Of a stretch of 5,008 nucleotides of DNA, positions 1 to 5,008 are shown in pieces (within the stretch, counting starts at the first letter, position 1; every line of letters begins with the position of its first letter). The position numbers were made by a program, and so were the translations under genes. Source of the stretch: Lachnospiraceae bacterium UBA2868. GTDB taxonomy: Bacteria > Bacillota_A > Clostridia > Lachnospirales > Lachnospiraceae. Location of the stretch: NCBI GenBank assembly GCA_002350465.1, contig DEEW01000094.1, positions 5,622-10,629 on the forward strand, written 5' to 3'. A model generated the notes under the pieces. It ran no database searches. It worked only from the letters and a program-made list of their open reading frames with translations, and was not told the origin of the DNA.

Positions 1-197
1 AGAAGTCCTCTTCTCTGACCGATCATCTTGTACATTCCTCTTGCGGAATGATGATCCTTGGGATTGGCTTTCAAATGTTCCGTAAGTTCTGCGATCCTGG
101 CTGTAAGAACAGCTACCTGAACCTCAGGTGAACCCGTATCATTGGGTACCGTTGCATACTCCTGCATAATAGCAGTCTTCTTCTCTTTAGTGATCAT
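1..197 (-). CDS. rpsO: 30S ribosomal protein S15, 5' part (runs off the window)
   Basis: S15 is a primary 16S rRNA-binding protein that organises the platform of the 30S subunit; in several bacteria it also represses its own mRNA. The visible 65 complete codons start [15 protein letters not shown] and contain the family hallmarks [16 protein letters not shown] (about residues 20-35), LTEHLK (39-44), KDHHSARG (47-54) and the start of the basic MIGQRRGLL segment (58 on). DTGSPEVQ and the DHHS segment are the most conserved parts of S15. Family members are about 88-90 residues, so roughly the last 23 lie beyond position 1. The start is fixed by a strong AAGGAGG five bases upstream and by agreement with the family N-terminus. 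It lies downstream of ribF, as in many Firmicutes where pnp comes next, and has its own promoter and structured leader. Nothing seen in this part is abnormal. Confidence 0.97.
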   Translation of the reverse strand, partial: MITKEKKTAIMQEYATVPNDTGSPEVQVAVLTARIAELTEHLKANPKDHHSARGMYKMIGQRRGL

Positions 198-202
198 AAA
201 AT

Positions 203-209
203 CCTCCTT
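203..209 (-). promoter_or_regulatory. rpsO ribosome binding site
   Basis: On the minus strand this reads AAGGAGG, a near-perfect Shine-Dalgarno sequence with five bases between it and the ATG at 197. It is the strongest ribosome binding site in the window and fixes the rpsO start. A perfect 11-base palindrome lies almost directly against its 5' side, so access to it may depend on leader folding (inference). Confidence 0.9.
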
Positions 210-210
210 C

Positions 211-221
211 GGGCCTGGCCC
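211..221 (-). repeat. GC-rich palindrome next to the rpsO Shine-Dalgarno sequence
   Basis: The minus strand reads GGGCCAGGCCC, a perfect inverted repeat around a single central base. In RNA it could form a four-pair GGGC/GCCC stem with a CAG triloop. No U-tract follows, so it is not an intrinsic terminator. Its place one base before the extended GAAGGAGG suggests a role in translation initiation, perhaps keeping the binding site exposed or helping to mask it, but this is inference from position alone. Confidence 0.45.
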
Positions 222-299
222 TTTATCATTAGATTATCCCCATGTACCGCGATAAGGTACGGATCCGTTACCGAGGCACAGGTTTGTACAACATTTGCT

Positions 300-328
300 A
301 TTCTACCACAGCCAACTTCCGATGTAAA
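300..328 (-). promoter_or_regulatory. sigma-70-type promoter for rpsO
   Basis: Reading the minus strand, TTTACA (328-323) is followed by a 17-base spacer and then TAGAAT (305-300). The -10 hexamer is preceded by TG plus one base (308-306), giving the extended form TGGTAGAAT. Each hexamer matches the consensus at five of six positions and the spacer has the ideal length. Transcription would start near 292-294. The promoter lies wholly in the spacer after the ribF stop and would make rpsO, and probably a downstream pnp, partly independent of the infB operon. Confidence 0.75.
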
Positions 329-348
329 CCGATATTTTCAGCATTTGT

Positions 349-1272
349 TTATAATTTTTGCCTCCAGTGGGCAACTTTTTCCTTGTGCCATTTCTGACCT
401 TCGAAAATATCCTCTTTTACCTTTTTGTTCATATCGGAAGTTTTGTAGAATTTAATCTCCTCACGTTTGTACTGGAGAAGCGCTATGGAGACATCAGCTC
501 TTTGAATTCCACGGACTCCGCCGTATATATATGTTTCAAATACTCTTGTATCGCCTCTGACATTAGTAATAGCATCATACAGTTCATCTTCGTAAATAAC
601 CGTAGAATAATATACTCCGTCACGAGGAATAACCTTCTCTTCCGAAACGTCCATAACATAATAGGACATTCCGCCTCCTACCGAAATCGAATCCCTTTTG
701 AACCTTCCATGAACATAAAACGGATAATATGCAAGATTCATAAACTTCTTAACATTTCCGGCAGCAAGCAGTTCTTTTAAATAGGTTGAGCTTATCTCAT
801 GTTTTCCGTCCTTGATCTTGCTTATTATCTCAACCTCGTAATCGTAAATCGGACCGAAATCCCTGAGCATCTGGGCATTACCCTCCGCTCCCTGTCCGAA
901 TGTGCAGTCTTCTCCTACCACAACCGCCTTGGCATTCATTCTGTCGACTATATACTCTTCAATAAACTGCCTGGCCGGAATCGATGCCGTTTTTTCGTAA
1001 AACGGGAATTCAATATAATAATCGATTCCGATATCCGAGAAAATATATCTTTTCTCTTCGTTTGACAAAATCACCCCGTTATCTATCCCGAATCCCAAAG
1101 ATGACGGGGGTATGTCAAATGTGAGGACACACAGCTTGTATCCTCTGCTTATATACTCCCTCATCCGCTTGATGATCTGTATGTGCCCCTTATGAACACC
1201 ATCAAACTTTCCGATGGAGACAACGGTATTTTCAGGTATTTTGAACTCACATGTTCCGGTTATTACATCCAT
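349..1272 (-). CDS. ribF: RibF-family FAD synthetase with a degenerate riboflavin-kinase domain
   Basis: Bifunctional RibF phosphorylates riboflavin to FMN (C-terminal kinase) and adenylates FMN to FAD (N-terminal nucleotidyltransferase) in the cytoplasm. The 307 residues match the normal family length. The N-terminal half is recognisable: GKFDGVHKGH at 21-30 (the HxGH nucleotide-binding motif), VLTFDIPP at 49-56, VVVGEDCTFG at 117-126 and ISSTYLKELL at 160-169, where a lysine replaces the usual arginine of ISSTxxR. The kinase half (about 183-275) keeps an IPRDGVY segment (215-221), ITNV (235-238) and a candidate catalytic glutamate in FETYIY (E246). It has no PTxN motif where one is expected (about 195-210), and that motif binds metal and nucleotide phosphates in known kinases. 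FMN-to-FAD activity is therefore plausible and riboflavin kinase activity doubtful (inference). The start has GGAAGAGG (1288-1281) eight bases upstream, touching the truB stop codon; truB ends 15 bases before. Confidence 0.88.
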   Translation of the reverse strand: MDVITGTCEFKIPENTVVSIGKFDGVHKGHIQIIKRMREYISRGYKLCVLTFDIPPSSLGFGIDNGVILSNEEKRYIFSDIGIDYYIEFPFYEKTASIPARQFIEEYIVDRMNAKAVVVGEDCTFGQGAEGNAQMLRDFGPIYDYEVEIISKIKDGKHEISSTYLKELLAAGNVKKFMNLAYYPFYVHGRFKRDSISVGGGMSYYVMDVSEEKVIPRDGVYYSTVIYEDELYDAITNVRGDTRVFETYIYGGVRGIQRADVSIALLQYKREEIKFYKTSDMNKKVKEDIFEGQKWHKEKVAHWRQKL

Positions 1273-1287
1273 TGACCGAACCTCTTC

Positions 1288-2196
1288 CTAACTTAAAAAA
1301 ACTTTGTAGGGTTTAAAAATATCGCTTGATATTTTATACTCATAAACGCCGGTAAACTTGCCGCCGCAATCATATACCCTTATCCTATACCCTTCATCGG
1401 GCTTACTTTCTAATCCCAAAGCTGCCCTGACACTTTTACCGTCAAGTACATTCCCGTTTCTTACATACCGTGACATTTCAGGGCCCGCACTAAAGCTGTC
1501 CAGGCTTTTAAACACCGTTTCCAAGGGAATAATAACATCCGATATCTTATCGGTTTTTACAGCTTTTTCTACATCGGAAAGTCTGTATGAATTATCTGCC
1601 GTAAAATCACCGACTCTTATTCTGATCAGGCTCTCCATTGCTGCACCGCAGCCAAGGTATGATCCCAGATCGTCGATAAGAGACCGTATATATGTACCCT
1701 TTCCGCAATGAACGAGAATTCTCACATGCGGGATATCCACCGACAGTACATCAATATTGTAAATATTGACAAATACGGGCTTTCTGGCCACAATCTCCCC
1801 GCGTCTTGCCAGATCGTACAACTTCTTTCCGTCAATCTTCTTAGCGGAGTACATCGGCGGTGTCTGCTCATAGCCGCCGACAAAACTTGAAGCGGCTTTC
1901 ATAATGTCATCTTTGGTTGACATAACTTCTCGTTCTTCTGTGATAACACCCGTTATATCGAGTGTATCATATGATTTTCCGAGTATCATGCCCGCCTCAT
2001 AGACCTTATCATGGTCCGAGAACATTTCACTAAGCTTTGTTGCGGCTCCCACACAGACCGGAAGTACCCCTTCCGCCATGGGATCAAGGGTTCCCGTATG
2101 TCCTATCTTCTTGGTTTTAAGGATTCCGCGAAGCTTTGCCACCACATCATGGCTTGTATAGCCACTTTCCTTGTATATGTTGATGATTCCGTCCAT
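1288..2196 (-). CDS. truB: tRNA pseudouridine(55) synthase
   Basis: TruB converts uridine 55 in the T-loop of elongator tRNAs to pseudouridine and also acts as a tRNA folding chaperone. The 302-residue length is normal. The N-terminal DGIINIYKESGYTSHDVV is typical, and the catalytic aspartate is D38 in GHTGTLDPMAEGVLPV (32-47). Other active-site features are Y66 in DKVYEAGM, the PPMYSAKKIDGKKLYDLAR block (113-131), and GKGTYIRSLIDDLG (165-178) with Y169 and R171. These sit a constant ten residues below E. coli D48, Y76, Y179 and R181. The C-terminal part (about 230-302) fits the small TruB C-terminal domain. Two mild oddities are a Tyr at position 76 where TDTxD is usual and an Ile in LIRIRVGDF where a Thr is usual. 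The ATG follows the nrnA TAA with no spacer and has only a weak Shine-Dalgarno sequence, which suggests translational coupling. Confidence 0.96.
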   Translation of the reverse strand: MDGIINIYKESGYTSHDVVAKLRGILKTKKIGHTGTLDPMAEGVLPVCVGAATKLSEMFSDHDKVYEAGMILGKSYDTLDITGVITEEREVMSTKDDIMKAASSFVGGYEQTPPMYSAKKIDGKKLYDLARRGEIVARKPVFVNIYNIDVLSVDIPHVRILVHCGKGTYIRSLIDDLGSYLGCGAAMESLIRIRVGDFTADNSYRLSDVEKAVKTDKISDVIIPLETVFKSLDSFSAGPEMSRYVRNGNVLDGKSVRAALGLESKPDEGYRIRVYDCGGKFTGVYEYKISSDIFKPYKVFLS

Positions 2197-3147
2197 TTAC
2201 TTCATCTGTTTTTCTATTTCACGTGAAAGAGCATTTATTACATCGTAATATGTACCGTTCATCTCCACGCCGGCCGCCCTTTCATGTCCTCCGCCGCCGA
2301 ATACCGCTGCGACCTTAGCCACATTAACAAGTCCGTTCGACCGCATACTCACTTTAAAACGCTGTGTACCCATTTCGTACATAAATATGGCAACTTCCAC
2401 GCCGCGTGTATTCTTGAGCTGGTTTACTATTCCTTCAAGGTGCTTAGGCAACACATTGTAGAAGTCCATCATCTTCCTGTCCACCATGCTGACGATGCAT
2501 CTTCCGTCCATGAACAGTATGCTCTCAAGAAGAGCCCGCCCCAGTATCTGGTTCTGGATATATGATTTTTCGTAGAATGTATCCTGAATGATCTTCGGTC
2601 CGTCAAAATCATATTCCACAAGCTCGCCTACAGTATTAAAGCTCTTGCGGCTCATATTGGAATACTGGAAAACGCCGGAATCATGGACGATACCGGTAAA
2701 CAGGCACTCTGCGACTTTATCATCCATGTACTCTTTCTCAAACAGGTCAAAGAGCACCTCGCATGTGCTTGAGGCCTTCGGTCTTATCTCGTTAACATCC
2801 GCAAGTCCCGGATTGGTTTCGTGATGATCGACGCATATCGTCTTCCCTGCATTTTCAAAAAACCAGAGAGAATCTCCCAGACGGTCAAGTGAGCTTACAT
2901 CGAGTGCAACAAACACATCATATTTCTCCTTGGGAGAATATGTAAGATTCATCTCATCATAACCCTCAAGGTATGAGAAGATTGTGGGCGGATTATCCTG
3001 CGTAAACACGGTGATCTTAGTGCCGGGCCTTGCATTCTTAAGGTATCCCCGAAGGGCAAGAGTCGAACTGATACAGTCACCGTCAGGCCTTATATGTCCG
3101 GCTATTGCCACGCTTTTGGCGTTTCCTATCTCTTCAAGCAGATTCAT
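2197..3147 (-). CDS. nrnA: DHH/DHHA1 phosphoesterase, NrnA-type nanoRNase / pAp phosphatase
   Basis: NrnA-type enzymes degrade RNAs of two to five nucleotides and, in Bacillus-type members, dephosphorylate 3'-phosphoadenosine 5'-phosphate; some relatives also cleave pApA or other linear dinucleotides. The 316 residues carry the expected manganese-binding motifs in order: GHIRPDGD (17-24; H18, D22, D24), ALDVSS (81-86; D83), VDHHETN (106-112; the DHH signature) and GIVHDSGVF (152-160; D156). The C-terminal DHHA1 domain contains MRSNG (268-272) and the glycine-rich AVFGGGGHERAAG (281-293) that binds substrate. Length and architecture are normal and no signal peptide or membrane segment is visible, so it is cytoplasmic. 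It overlaps rbfA by four bases (ATGA) and abuts truB. The order rbfA-nrnA-truB is common in Firmicutes and supports the housekeeping member of the family. The exact substrate preference cannot be read from sequence. Confidence 0.93.
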   Translation of the reverse strand: MNLLEEIGNAKSVAIAGHIRPDGDCISSTLALRGYLKNARPGTKITVFTQDNPPTIFSYLEGYDEMNLTYSPKEKYDVFVALDVSSLDRLGDSLWFFENAGKTICVDHHETNPGLADVNEIRPKASSTCEVLFDLFEKEYMDDKVAECLFTGIVHDSGVFQYSNMSRKSFNTVGELVEYDFDGPKIIQDTFYEKSYIQNQILGRALLESILFMDGRCIVSMVDRKMMDFYNVLPKHLEGIVNQLKNTRGVEVAIFMYEMGTQRFKVSMRSNGLVNVAKVAAVFGGGGHERAAGVEMNGTYYDVINALSREIEKQMK

Positions 3148-3518
3148 TCCTCTTCCCTTTCATGGATGGGGGCCATTACTTCATCTATCTTGGCTGACAT
3201 AGCCATTCCGTACTCGGTTGAAGTATCCGAAATAAATGTCAGCGTAGGCGTATTCCTCAAGTTAAGAGTAGATGCAAGATGTTTTCTCATAAAGCCTTCC
3301 GCGTTGCGAAGGCCTTCAAGAGTCTGGCTTCTTGCAGTCTCGTCACCGAGAACACTTATATATACCTTGCAGGTCTTAAGATCCGGAGCCACTTCCACAT
3401 CGGTAACGCACGTCATAGGCGCAATCCTTGGGTCCTTGATCTCTCCGCGGATAAGATTGGCCAGTGATTTTTGCACCTCCGCATTTATCCGCGTATTTTT
3501 GATACTGTTTTTTCTCAT
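3144..3518 (-). CDS. rbfA: 30S ribosome-binding factor A
   Basis: RbfA is a small KH-fold protein that binds the 30S subunit near the 5' end of 16S rRNA, helps late maturation and is important in cold adaptation. The 124-residue length is typical. Recognisable parts are the N-terminal helix region ending in EIKDPRIAP (26-34), the strands [21 protein letters not shown] (38-58), the KH-type AEG turn (73-75), the [18 protein letters not shown] stretch (78-95) and DTSTEYG (98-104). The ATG overlaps the infB stop codon as ATGA (3518-3515). GGAAGAGG (3536-3529) lies ten bases upstream within infB. The C-terminus is short and acidic (HEREEE) and its codons supply purine-rich sequence for nrnA initiation. 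Being downstream of infB is the usual place for rbfA across bacteria. Confidence 0.95.
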   Translation of the reverse strand: MRKNSIKNTRINAEVQKSLANLIRGEIKDPRIAPMTCVTDVEVAPDLKTCKVYISVLGDETARSQTLEGLRNAEGFMRKHLASTLNLRNTPTLTFISDTSTEYGMAMSAKIDEVMAPIHEREEE

Positions 3519-5008
3519 TTTCTCGGTACCTCTTCCATGACGTAACCTTCAACAACATCAAGCTCCGCAAAATCACCGAATTCTTCAAATACAAGACCGC
3601 ATTCGAATCCTGATTTAACTTCCTTGACATCATCCTTGAATCTCTTAAGGGAAGCGAGTTTTCCTTCGTATATCTGCTCGCCTGCTCTTGTAATCCTGAT
3701 GAGGCACCCGCGCTGCATCACTCCGTCAAGCACATATGATCCGGCAATGTTTCCTATGCCGCTGGCCTTGAATATCTGGCGGATCTCCGCATGTCCGATG
3801 ATTTTCTCTTCGAATACCGGATCAAGCATACCTTTCATGGCATCCTCGACATCCTCGATAGCCTTGTAGATTACGTCATACAGTCTTATATCAACACCCT
3901 CTGTTTCAGCCGTAGCCTTGGCTGTTGCATCGGGGCGAACATTAAACCCTATGATGATCGCATCTGATGCGCTTGCAAGTATAACATCGGATTCGTTGAT
4001 GGCACCGACGCCGCTGTGTATGATCTTAACAACAACCTCCTCATTGGAAAGCTTGAGGAGTGATTCCTTGACCGCTTCAACCGATCCCTGAACATCGGCT
4101 TTGAGGATAAGATTAAGCTCCTTAAGATTGCCCTCCTGGATCTTGGAGAACAGTCCTTCAAGGGACATCTTTGATTTTGCTTTTGTATCATCGAGAAGCT
4201 TAACTTTATTCTGTGCAATGAATGTCTCGGCAAAGTTCTTGGCTTCCTTGTCCGATTCAAGAGCCACAAAGACCTCTCCTGCACCGGGAACATCATTAAG
4301 ACCTAATATCTCAACAGGGGTCGAAGGACCGGCTTCCTTAACACGGCGTCCGCTGTCATCGATCATCGCTCTTACTTTACCGTGAGAAGGGCCTGCGGCA
4401 ATAAAATCGCCTACCTTAAGTGTACCCTTCTGTACAAGAACCGTAGCAACAGGACCTCTTCCCTTGTCAAGCTGGGCCTCGATGACCATACCCCGTGCTT
4501 TTCTGTTGGCATTTGCCTTAAGTTCAAGTATATCGCTTGTAAGCAGGATCATTTCGAGAAGTTCCTTGATACCTTCGCCCGTCTTGGCAGATACGGGAGC
4601 AAATACCGTGCTTCCTCCCCAATCCTCGGACACAAGATCATACTCGGAAAGTTCCTGTTTAACCCTGTCTATATTTGCCGAAGGCTTATCTATCTTGTTA
4701 ACGGCAACTATGATCTCGATTCCCGCAGCCTTGGCATGGTTGATGGCTTCAACCGTCTGGGGCATTACACCGTCATCAGCAGCTACTACCAGAACGGCGA
4801 TGTCCGTTACGTGTGCTCCCCTTGCACGCATAGCTGTGAAAGCTTCGTGGCCCGGGGTATCCAGGAATACGATCTTCTGTCCGTTGGAATACACCTCGGA
4901 AGCACCGATGTGCTGGGTGATACCGCCGGCTTCGCCTATGGCTACGTTGGTCTTTCTGATAGCGTCCAGAAGGGATGTTTTACCGTGGTCTACGTGACCC
5001 ATTACGGT
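3515..5008 (-). CDS. infB: translation initiation factor IF-2, C-terminal part (N-terminus outside the window)
   Basis: IF-2 is the GTPase that brings fMet-tRNA to the 30S subunit and promotes 50S joining. The window holds the last 497 residues, starting [15 protein letters not shown], so the frame is open at the edge and the Met in the P-loop is internal, not a start. Numbered from that Met: G1 GHVDHGKT (2-9), switch [10 protein letters not shown] (26-34), G3 DTPGH (48-52), G4 NKID (102-105), G5 SAKTGEG (138-144). The domain II barrel has [19 protein letters not shown] (181-199). Domain III includes [17 protein letters not shown] (296-312), and the C-terminal C2 domain that binds fMet-tRNA includes [14 protein letters not shown] (411-424) and [11 protein letters not shown] (465-475). 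The N-terminal ribosome-binding region and any upstream linker are missing because of the window edge. It ends in a TGA that overlaps the rbfA ATG. No defects are visible. Confidence 0.98.
   Translation of the reverse strand, partial: TVMGHVDHGKTSLLDAIRKTNVAIGEAGGITQHIGASEVYSNGQKIVFLDTPGHEAFTAMRARGAHVTDIAVLVVAADDGVMPQTVEAINHAKAAGIEIIVAVNKIDKPSANIDRVKQELSEYDLVSEDWGGSTVFAPVSAKTGEGIKELLEMILLTSDILELKANANRKARGMVIEAQLDKGRGPVATVLVQKGTLKVGDFIAAGPSHGKVRAMIDDSGRRVKEAGPSTPVEILGLNDVPGAGEVFVALESDKEAKNFAETFIAQNKVKLLDDTKAKSKMSLEGLFSKIQEGNLKELNLILKADVQGSVEAVKESLLKLSNEEVVVKIIHSGVGAINESDVILASASDAIIIGFNVRPDATAKATAETEGVDIRLYDVIYKAIEDVEDAMKGMLDPVFEEKIIGHAEIRQIFKASGIGNIAGSYVLDGVMQRGCLIRITRAGEQIYEGKLASLKRFKDDVKEVKSGFECGLVFEEFGDFAELDVVEGYVMEEVPRK

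Larger units (their letters stand above)
198..294 (-). promoter_or_regulatory. rpsO 5' leader, candidate S15 autoregulatory RNA
   Basis: From the predicted promoter to the rpsO ATG there is an untranslated leader of about 95 nt. Two hairpins in it are mutually exclusive. One pairs 256-258 and 259-261 with 270-272 and 266-268, giving six pairs, one bulged base (269) and a GATC loop. The other pairs 244-248 with 256-260, giving five pairs and a seven-base loop. A further five-pair stem (243-247 with 286-290) is compatible only with the first hairpin. S15 is known to repress its own mRNA in several bacteria through leader structures that differ between lineages. That this leader binds S15 is inference; I could not match it to a described leader class. 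Confidence 0.5.

Noticed and set aside
211..260. Possible intrinsic terminator after ribF
   Set aside because: The GC palindrome and the GTACC/GGTAC hairpin have no following U-tract, and they lie downstream of the predicted rpsO promoter, directly before the rpsO ribosome binding site.
198..348. Possible FMN riboswitch or other known riboswitch in the ribF-rpsO spacer
   Set aside because: The spacer is downstream of ribF, not upstream, is only 151 bases long, and shows none of the conserved RFN-element blocks.
358..780. A 140-codon plus-strand open frame opposite the degenerate half of ribF
   Set aside because: I considered whether the odd kinase half of ribF is really coding on the other strand. 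The minus frame keeps RibF-like segments (IPRDGVY, ITNV, FETYIY) to a normal C-terminus, and the plus frame resembles nothing I know and lacks a good ribosome binding site.
3094..3540. A 148-codon plus-strand open frame over rbfA and the start of nrnA
   Set aside because: It is antisense to two clearly conserved genes and its translation shows no known motif; it is explained as a shadow of the coding strand.
3376..3633. An 85-codon minus-strand open frame across the infB-rbfA junction
   Set aside because: It is in a different frame from both genes, which are conserved here, and its translation has no recognisable features.
4464..4997. A 177-codon open frame on the plus strand opposite infB
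   Set aside because: It lies fully antisense to the conserved G domain of IF-2, has a low-complexity Ser/Ala-rich translation with no recognisable domain, and no ribosome binding site of its own stood out.
1..5008. Mobile element, CRISPR array, tRNA or phage-related sequence
   Set aside because: I saw no direct-repeat array, no transposase or integrase motifs, no inverted-repeat ends and no tRNA-like sequence; coding sequence fills almost the whole window.

Overview
This window is a piece of a conserved bacterial translation and RNA-metabolism operon, with every real gene on the minus strand. Transcription runs from high to low coordinates in the order infB (3' part), rbfA, nrnA (DHH/DHHA1 phosphoesterase), truB, ribF, rpsO (5' part). 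This is the downstream half of the nusA-infB operon as arranged in many Firmicutes, where rpsO is usually followed by pnp. The gene order, moderate base composition, GGAGG-type ribosome binding sites and the FD-x-PP variant in RibF suggest a clostridial organism, perhaps Lachnospiraceae. That family-level placement is inference from gene content and remembered homologues, not from a search.

Layout: positions 5008 to 3515 encode IF-2 from its P-loop to its C-terminus, with the N-terminal part outside the window. RbfA (3518-3144) and NrnA (3147-2197) follow through ATGA overlaps. TruB (2196-1288) begins directly after the nrnA stop codon, and RibF (1272-349) follows after 15 bases. The only sizeable non-coding stretch is 198-348, between ribF and rpsO. 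It holds a good sigma-70-type promoter and an inferred leader of about 95 nt with competing hairpins, a palindrome beside the Shine-Dalgarno sequence and two tiny chained reading frames. There is no visible terminator after ribF, so rpsO could be read both from the operon and from its own promoter.

Functionally, IF-2 (initiation), RbfA (30S maturation), TruB (tRNA U55 pseudouridylation) and S15 (30S assembly) serve translation. NrnA degrades very short RNAs and pAp. RibF would supply flavin cofactors.

Most of the window is ordinary housekeeping sequence, and I see no new defence, mobile or biosynthetic system. The one real anomaly is RibF: its FMN adenylyltransferase half is recognisable, but its riboflavin-kinase half lacks the PTxN signature while staying in frame and full length. 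The second item worth a look is the rpsO leader, a plausible S15 autoregulatory element.
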